From JBBRYK01 sp038237665 (GTDB lineage Bacteria > Actinomycetota > Thermoleophilia > Gaiellales > Gaiellaceae): 17,821 bases of DNA. The notes under the pieces were generated by a model. The model was not told where the DNA came from. It did no database searches and saw nothing but the letters and a program-made list of their open reading frames with translations. The stretch lies in assembly GCA_038237665.1 (NCBI GenBank), contig JBBRYK010000056.1, positions 1 through 17,821 of the forward strand. The letters are read 5' to 3'. The translations under genes were made by a program, and so were the position numbers. Shown here piece by piece: positions 13,850-17,821 of the stretch. The stretch's first letter is position 1, and each line of letters starts with the position of its first letter.

Positions 13850-14757
13850 TAGCTCTCTCGTTCGACGACAGCGTGCGTGAGCGACTCGAGCTCCTCACGG
13901 TAGACCTCGCCGTTCAGGCTGGCGCGGGCGCGCTCCGCGTACTCGCAGGCGACGGCGCGCGCCCGCTCGACCGCGCCGGAAGCGGCGACGCGGACGAGAG
14001 CGCCGTCCAGCGGCCCGCCCGCGAGGGCGCGGCGCACGATCTCGTCGCTTGCGGCTGCATAGAGGAGCGGCAGCGTGGGCGTGCCCTCACGCAGGTCGGT
14101 GCCGGCGATCTTGCCGGTCTCCACGGACTCGCCCGAGCAGTCGAGGATGTCGTCCGTGATCTGGAACGCGATCCCGAGCTGGAGCCCGAACTCCCCCAGC
14201 CGGCGCGACCCGCCGCCGAGCCGGCAGGCAGCCTCGAAGAGCTTTCCGGTCTTCAGGCCACATCGCTCCAGGTAGCTGTCTACCGTGGTGTCGGGGTCGT
14301 GCGTCTGCCGGCGCTGCAGCGCCTCCCCCCGGGCGAGGCAGAGTGTCGCGCCCGCGAGCAGCGAGATCGCGCGGGTGTCGCCTGTTGCGCTCAGCTCGGC
14401 GAACGCGCGGGCGAAGAGGTAGTCGCCGGCGGCGCGTGCGGCGGCAGGCCCGTACGCCGACCAGGCTGACGCACGGCCGCGCCGGAACTCCGCCCCGTCG
14501 ATCAGGTCGTCGTGGACGAGCGTGGCCATGTGCACGAGCTCGACGGCGACGCCTGCCGCCAGTGACACCTCGTGGCCTGGCGGCGTGGCGAGGAAGACGA
14601 GGAGCGGGCGAAGCCGCTTGCCTCCGGCAGCGAGCGCCTCCGAGGAGACGTCGGCGACGAGCCCGTGCCCGGTTACCGCCCGCTCGAGCCGCTCCTCGAG
14701 TGAGTCGAGGTAGCTGTCGAGGCCCGGCGTGTCGCGGATCGTGGCGAGCGCGTTCAC
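13849..14757 (-). CDS. Long-chain polyprenyl diphosphate synthase (menaquinone side chain)
   Basis: This 302-residue trans-isoprenyl diphosphate synthase has GGKRLRP (45-51), the first Asp-rich motif LVHDDLIDGAEFRRGR with D83, D84 and D87, and KTGKLFEAA (169-177). The second Asp-rich motif is FQITDDILD, with D202, D203 and D206. It condenses isopentenyl diphosphate units. The residues four and five positions before the first motif are small (A78, T79) rather than aromatic, which in this family lets longer chains form; a C30-C50 product such as the menaquinone tail is therefore likely. Its position between menG and mqnA supports that. The GTG at 14757 overlaps the menG TGA (GTGA). A much longer reading frame extends upstream across menG but is an overlap artefact. 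It could alternatively make a shorter chain such as geranylgeranyl diphosphate. Confidence 0.88.
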   Translation of the reverse strand: MNALATIRDTPGLDSYLDSLEERLERAVTGHGLVADVSSEALAAGGKRLRPLLVFLATPPGHEVSLAAGVAVELVHMATLVHDDLIDGAEFRRGRASAWSAYGPAAARAAGDYLFARAFAELSATGDTRAISLLAGATLCLARGEALQRRQTHDPDTTVDSYLERCGLKTGKLFEAACRLGGGSRRLGEFGLQLGIAFQITDDILDCSGESVETGKIAGTDLREGTPTLPLLYAAASDEIVRRALAGGPLDGALVRVAASGAVERARAVACEYAERARASLNGEVYREELESLTHAVVERES

Positions 14758-15467
14758 GGCGCGGCGGCCTTCGGCGTCTGGGCGACATGGAGCGCCACGA
14801 TCCCGCCGGCGAACAGGCGGTACGTGACGGTCTCGAATCCACTCTGCAACACCGTCGTCCGAAGTTCCTCGGGGCCCGGGAAGCGCCGGACGCTCGCGGG
14901 GAGGTAGGTGTAGGCCGCCCCGCCGCGGAAGAGCTTGCCGGCGAGCGGGATCAGGCCGTCGAACCAGAGCTTGTAGAACGGCGCCAGAGGCCCGCGCGGG
15001 CGCGTGATCTCGAGGACGGCGAGGCGGCCGCCCGGCCGGAGCACCCGCCGGAGCTCGGCGAGGCCCTGCTCGAGGTCGGCCACGTTCCGAACGCCGAACC
15101 CGACCGTCGCCGCGTCGAACGCCTCGTCCTCGAAGGGCAGCGCCAGCAGGTCTCCGTTGATCCATTCCAGCTGACCCCCTGCTCCGGGCGCTTTCCGGCG
15201 CGCTCGCTCCAGCATGCGCTCCGAGAAATCGAGCCCCATGACCTCGCGAGCGCCCGCTCGCGCGGCCGCGAGCGCCAGGTCGCCCGTGCCGCAGCAGGCG
15301 TCCAGCACGTGGTCGCCGGGCCGGACGACCGCCTCCGCGGTGAGCCGGCGCCAGCGCCGGTCGAGCCCGGCCGTCATCGAGTGGTTCATCGCGTCGTAGA
15401 CCGGCGCGATCCGGTCGAACATCGACCGCACCTCGTTCGGGCTCAGCGTTCCCGTCTCGACGGTCAC
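14754..15467 (-). CDS. menG: Demethylmenaquinone methyltransferase (MenG/UbiE)
   Basis: This 237-residue class I SAM methyltransferase has the family signature MFDRIAPVYDAMNHSMTAGL followed by DRRWRR (residues 16-41). The SAM-binding loop VLDACCGTGDLALAAA is at about 54-69, GLDFSERMLERAR is motif II, and FGVRNVADLEQGLAELRRVLRPGG is at about 129-152. It methylates demethylmenaquinol to menaquinol, the last step of menaquinone synthesis in both the classical and futalosine routes. Length is normal for the family. The GTG at 15467 overlaps the ubiX stop (GTGA, 15464-15467) and the stop overlaps the polyprenyl synthase start, so it is tightly embedded in the quinone run. Because futalosine-pathway genes surround it, the menaquinone (not ubiquinone) role is the sensible reading. 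Confidence 0.92.
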   Translation of the reverse strand: MTVETGTLSPNEVRSMFDRIAPVYDAMNHSMTAGLDRRWRRLTAEAVVRPGDHVLDACCGTGDLALAAARAGAREVMGLDFSERMLERARRKAPGAGGQLEWINGDLLALPFEDEAFDAATVGFGVRNVADLEQGLAELRRVLRPGGRLAVLEITRPRGPLAPFYKLWFDGLIPLAGKLFRGGAAYTYLPASVRRFPGPEELRTTVLQSGFETVTYRLFAGGIVALHVAQTPKAAAP

Positions 15468-16057
15468 GAGCTCTGGCCCCAGCGCGGAACGAGCGTATTG
15501 TCGAGGCCGAGCTGGTCGAGGCAGCGTCCGACGATGAAGTCGACGAGGTCGTCGACCGTCTCCGAGCCGGCGTAGAAGCCCGGAGCGAGAAAGAGGATCG
15601 TCGCTCCCGCGCGCCGCAGTCGGAGCATGTTCTCGAGGTGGATCTCCGAGAGCGGCGTCTCGCGCGGCATGACGACGAGCTTCCGCTCCTCCTTGAGCGC
15701 AACCGACGCCGCCCGGTGAATCAGGTTGGACATGGCTCCGGAGGCAAGCGTCCCGAGCGTTCCCATCGAGCAGGGGCAGATCACATAGGCGTCGACCTTG
15801 GCCGAGCCGCTCGCGTACGGCGCGCGCCAGTCGTTCGGGTCGTGAATCGTCACCGCCTCGCCGCAGCGCTCGGTCAGCCGGGCGAGCGTCTCGTCGCGCG
15901 AGAGGCGCGCCTGCCCGTAGAGCTCGGTCGCCAGCACCTCGATTCCGGCGCTCGAGGCCGAAAGCCCAACCTCGCAGTCGGCGCCGACCAGGGCCTCGAG
16001 CAGGCGTGCCGCGTACGGCGCTCCCGAGGCGCCGGTGATGCCGAGGAAGACCCTCAT
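15464..16057 (-). CDS. ubiX: Flavin prenyltransferase (UbiX family)
   Basis: This 197-residue protein begins MRVFLGITGASGAPYAARLL, the FMN-binding start of UbiX/Pad1. It contains CPCSMGTLGTLASGAMSNLIHRA (from about 94), KLVVMPRETPLSEIHLENML (from about 126) and the C-terminal LDNTLVPRWG. UbiX joins a dimethylallyl group to FMN to make prenyl-FMN, the cofactor of UbiD-type decarboxylases. In futalosine-pathway actinobacteria a UbiX/UbiD pair is linked to the decarboxylation of the prenylated naphthoate. No UbiD gene is in the window. The ATG at 16057 lies 10 bases after the qcrC stop with no Shine-Dalgarno; it probably depends on transcription from qcr. It is coupled to menG by GTGA. Confidence 0.92.
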   Translation of the reverse strand: MRVFLGITGASGAPYAARLLEALVGADCEVGLSASSAGIEVLATELYGQARLSRDETLARLTERCGEAVTIHDPNDWRAPYASGSAKVDAYVICPCSMGTLGTLASGAMSNLIHRAASVALKEERKLVVMPRETPLSEIHLENMLRLRRAGATILFLAPGFYAGSETVDDLVDFIVGRCLDQLGLDNTLVPRWGQSS

Positions 16058-16067
16058 TGGCGCGGCG

Positions 16068-16895
16068 CTACTTCGGGCCCTTGGAGGCCGAGAGAAAGAC
16101 CGCGAGCTGATGGAGGAAGGTCGGGCCGAGCGAGCCGAACTTCGGCATCACGTTGTTTCCGAACTTCGAGGGGTCGGCGATGTAGGTCTGGAGCTGCTTG
16201 ACGTCTTTCCTCGTGCCTTCCTTGCTCAGATCGGGCGCGCCGAGGTTGCTCGAGCCCGCGCCGAGGTAGGTGTGGCACGTCTGGCAACCGACCTGGGCAA
16301 AGACCTTGGCGCCCGCGATCGCGGTCGGGTTGTCCGCGAAGCCCTGCTGCTTCGCCCACTTCGGCACGAGCACGAGGTTCTCGCTGGCGAGCGACTCCTT
16401 GGCCGTCGCGCCCTTGTAGGTGAGCACGCCCATCGAGACCGCCACGAGCACCGCGGAGACGAGCGCAACCGGCCGCCGGAGCAGGCGTCGCTCCTGGCGC
16501 AGGTCGATGAAGGGCAGCGCCAGCAGGATCATCAGCAGGATCGTGGGGATCCCGATCGTCCCGAGAATGACCGAGTCCGGCCATTTGAAGATCCGCAGGA
16601 GATAGAAGAGGAAGTAGAAGTACCAGTCCGGGCGCGGAACGAAATTGATCGTGCCGGGCTGGGCCTCGTCCGAGTAGCGCGGGCCAAGCAGGCACGAGTG
16701 GTGCTCGCACCCTGCCTCCGGCCCCGTCGTGAACTTCCAGATGCAGGCCAGCGCGATGATCACGGCCACGACCACGAAGCTCATGACGGTGTCGTGGAAC
16801 ATCGCGTAGGGGAAGAACGGCTTCCCTCGCTCGTCGACGTCGCGCTTGTACTGCTGGTGCCGCGCTCGCCGCTCCTGGAGCCGCCGGCTAGCCAC
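16068..16895 (-). CDS. qcrC: Menaquinol:cytochrome c reductase cytochrome b/c subunit (QcrC; subunit IV-cytochrome c fusion)
   Basis: This 275-residue protein is a fusion of the cytochrome b C-terminal (subunit IV-like) domain and a monohaem cytochrome c. Hydrophobic segments lie at about 36-53, 91-104, 108-130 and 142-160. PDWYFYFLFYLLR (89-101) is the Qo-site PEWY-type motif in the PDWY form known from Bacillus QcrC. The C-terminal domain has CQTCH (204-208) for covalent haem c and a likely Met ligand in NNVMPKF (M250). This is the Firmicute-type b6c arrangement, unlike the full-length cytochrome b plus dihaem QcrC of typical actinobacteria. It passes electrons from menaquinol to a cytochrome c or oxidase at the outer membrane face. 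The GTG at 16895 overlaps qcrB by 8 bases and has a strong Shine-Dalgarno. An extra CEHHSC motif is noted in the findings. Confidence 0.92.
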   Translation of the reverse strand: MASRRLQERRARHQQYKRDVDERGKPFFPYAMFHDTVMSFVVVAVIIALACIWKFTTGPEAGCEHHSCLLGPRYSDEAQPGTINFVPRPDWYFYFLFYLLRIFKWPDSVILGTIGIPTILLMILLALPFIDLRQERRLLRRPVALVSAVLVAVSMGVLTYKGATAKESLASENLVLVPKWAKQQGFADNPTAIAGAKVFAQVGCQTCHTYLGAGSSNLGAPDLSKEGTRKDVKQLQTYIADPSKFGNNVMPKFGSLGPTFLHQLAVFLSASKGPK

Positions 16896-17697
16896 GGTCA
16901 GGCCTCCCGACGACGCCCCGGGCGCGCGGCTCCACGAGCCCGCTGCGACCCGTCTTCGGCGCCTCGGGCTCGAGTGGACCCGAGCCCGCAGCGTCCTTCG
17001 ACCACGGCGGCGAGCTGACTCCGAGACGGACGACGAGGTACAGGTGCAGCCCGATCAGCGCGAACAGGGCGCCTGGGATCGCGAGCATGTGGAGGGAGTA
17101 CCAGCGGGCTAACGTGTCCGGCCCGATCTCGGCACCGCCCCGCAGGATCGAGGCGATGAACGGGCCGAGGAACGGCACCGTGCCGTTGATGTTGATCCCG
17201 ACGACCGTCGCCCAGTAGGCCGTGTTGTCCCACGGGAGGAGGTAGCCCGTGAAGCCCTCGAACATGCCGAGAGCGAGCAGGAGCACGCCGATGATCCAGT
17301 TCAGCTCGCGCGGATACTTGTAGGCGCCGAACAGGAAGACGCGAGCCATGTGGAAGAACATCAGGATCACGAAGACGCTCGCGCCCCAGCGGTGCATCCC
17401 GCGCACGAGCCAGCCGAGCGTCACGTCGTTGGTGATGTGCTGGATCGACTTGTAGGCCGAGTCCGGGTCCGGCTTGTAGTACATGGCGAGGATCACGCCG
17501 GTGACCGCCTGCACGAGGAAGGCGGTCAGCGTTGCCGAGCCGAGCGTGTGGAACCAGTTCGTGTCGCCGGGGACCTTGCGGAAGAGGAAGTACTTGACGC
17601 CGCCGACGAGCCCGGAGCGCTCCTCGAGCCAGTCGAGCGGGTACTGGATCGCGGCCTCGATCTGCTGCCGCTTGGCCGATTTCTTGGGCGTCGCCAT
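16888..17697 (-). CDS. qcrB: Cytochrome b6-type subunit of menaquinol:cytochrome c reductase (QcrB)
   Basis: This 269-residue protein has the four-helix cytochrome b6 core. The haem ligands are H102 and H116 (13 residues between) and H203 and H218 (14 between). The 14-residue gap is the b6-type spacing, in contrast to 13 in mitochondrial-type cytochrome b. GMHRWGAS, YKYPRELNWIIG (from 126) and FTGYLLPWDNTAYWAT (from 149) are strong cytochrome b signatures. Together with QcrC it forms the split cytochrome b of a b6c complex that oxidises menaquinol. Unusually there is no cysteine anywhere in the protein, so the covalent haem of b6f and Bacillus QcrB cannot form (see findings). A Pro/Gly-rich tail (230-269) follows the last helix. 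The ATG at 17695-17697 follows the preceding stop by 9 bases. Confidence 0.93.
   Translation of the reverse strand: MATPKKSAKRQQIEAAIQYPLDWLEERSGLVGGVKYFLFRKVPGDTNWFHTLGSATLTAFLVQAVTGVILAMYYKPDPDSAYKSIQHITNDVTLGWLVRGMHRWGASVFVILMFFHMARVFLFGAYKYPRELNWIIGVLLLALGMFEGFTGYLLPWDNTAYWATVVGININGTVPFLGPFIASILRGGAEIGPDTLARWYSLHMLAIPGALFALIGLHLYLVVRLGVSSPPWSKDAAGSGPLEPEAPKTGRSGLVEPRARGVVGRPDRG
16903..16908 (-). promoter_or_regulatory. Ribosome binding site for qcrC inside qcrB
   Basis: The minus strand reads GGGAGG, ending 7 bases before the qcrC GTG at 16895 and lying in the last codons of qcrB. This fixes the qcrC start and shows internal translation initiation within the overlapping pair. Confidence 0.65.
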
Positions 17698-17706
17698 CGC
17701 CGCCGC

Positions 17707-17821
17707 CTACCCGTGTGGGGGTTGAAGGGGATAGAGCCAGCCCTCGATGCCGGACACGTGCTGGCCGGGGCCGGCGAGCTCGAAGCGCTGGATCTTGGCA
17801 GCGGCGCCTGCGCCGTCGACA
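17707..17821 (-). CDS. C-terminal end of an unidentified gene upstream of qcrB (Rieske position)
   Basis: An open frame enters from the right edge and ends at TAG 17707-17709, 9 bases before the qcrB start. Only 37 residues are visible, ending VSGIEGWLYPLQPPHG, with an AKIQRFELAGPG segment before it. In b6c operons the gene directly upstream of qcrB is normally qcrA, the Rieske iron-sulfur protein, and the spacing fits co-transcription. The visible tail contains neither Rieske cluster box (CTHLG or CPCHGS), so the identity rests on position alone. Confidence 0.5.
   Translation of the reverse strand, partial: VDGAGAAAKIQRFELAGPGQHVSGIEGWLYPLQPPHG

Noticed and set aside
13849..15702. Extended polyprenyl synthase reading frame of 617 codons
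   Set aside because: The first half reads through menG in the wrong frame. The GTG at 14757, overlapping the menG stop, gives the normal family length.
17707..17821. Firm identification of the right-edge gene as Rieske protein QcrA
   Set aside because: Only 37 C-terminal residues are visible, with no Rieske cluster box. The position fits but the sequence does not prove it.

Overview
The window is very GC-rich, densely coding DNA with many GTG starts and stop/start overlaps. Three things together suggest a deep-branching, high-GC actinobacterium of the Thermoleophilia/Gaiellales kind: futalosine-route menaquinone genes, a UvrD2-like helicase with a C-terminal HRDC domain, and a menaquinol:cytochrome c reductase of the split b6c type. 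This placement is an inference from gene content; no marker gene such as rRNA is present.

Layout. Positions 1-229 (-) hold the N-terminus of a CPA1-type Na+/H+ antiporter. It is divergent from a DUF354 protein (274-1287, +), which converges on a UvrD2-like helicase (1284-3146, -). Positions 3234-8617 (-) are a compact surface-glycan/envelope run: an exported phosphodiester glycosidase, a DedA membrane protein, a sugar aminotransferase and a membrane-bound nucleotide-sugar dehydratase. Positions 8680-10660 (+) encode a secreted polysaccharide deacetylase and an exported protein I do not recognise.

Positions 10696-17821 form a respiratory-quinone locus. On the plus strand, a radical SAM protein with an unusual CX8CX2C motif is translationally coupled to an mqnC-like gene. 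Converging from the minus strand is a long run: the tail of an unidentified gene (in the position where a Rieske gene would be expected), qcrB, qcrC (cytochrome b C-terminal domain fused to cytochrome c), ubiX, menG, a long-chain polyprenyl diphosphate synthase and mqnA. This run supplies the first committed step (MqnA), the side chain (polyprenyl synthase), the prenyl-FMN cofactor for a UbiD-type decarboxylase (UbiX), the final methylation (MenG) and the complex that oxidises menaquinol (Qcr). Missing from the window are mqnB, mqnD, mqnE, the prenyltransferase and the decarboxylase.

Regulation. Several genes that begin a transcription unit carry a TANNNT -10 hexamer ending 8-9 bases before the start codon, as expected for leaderless mRNAs. 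Most genes inside the quinone runs lack it and instead overlap the preceding stop codon. Both convergent gene pairs end in a shared CTAG, leaving no room for a terminator. No tRNA, rRNA, CRISPR array, insertion sequence or long repeat was seen. The longest non-coding stretches are under 100 bases.
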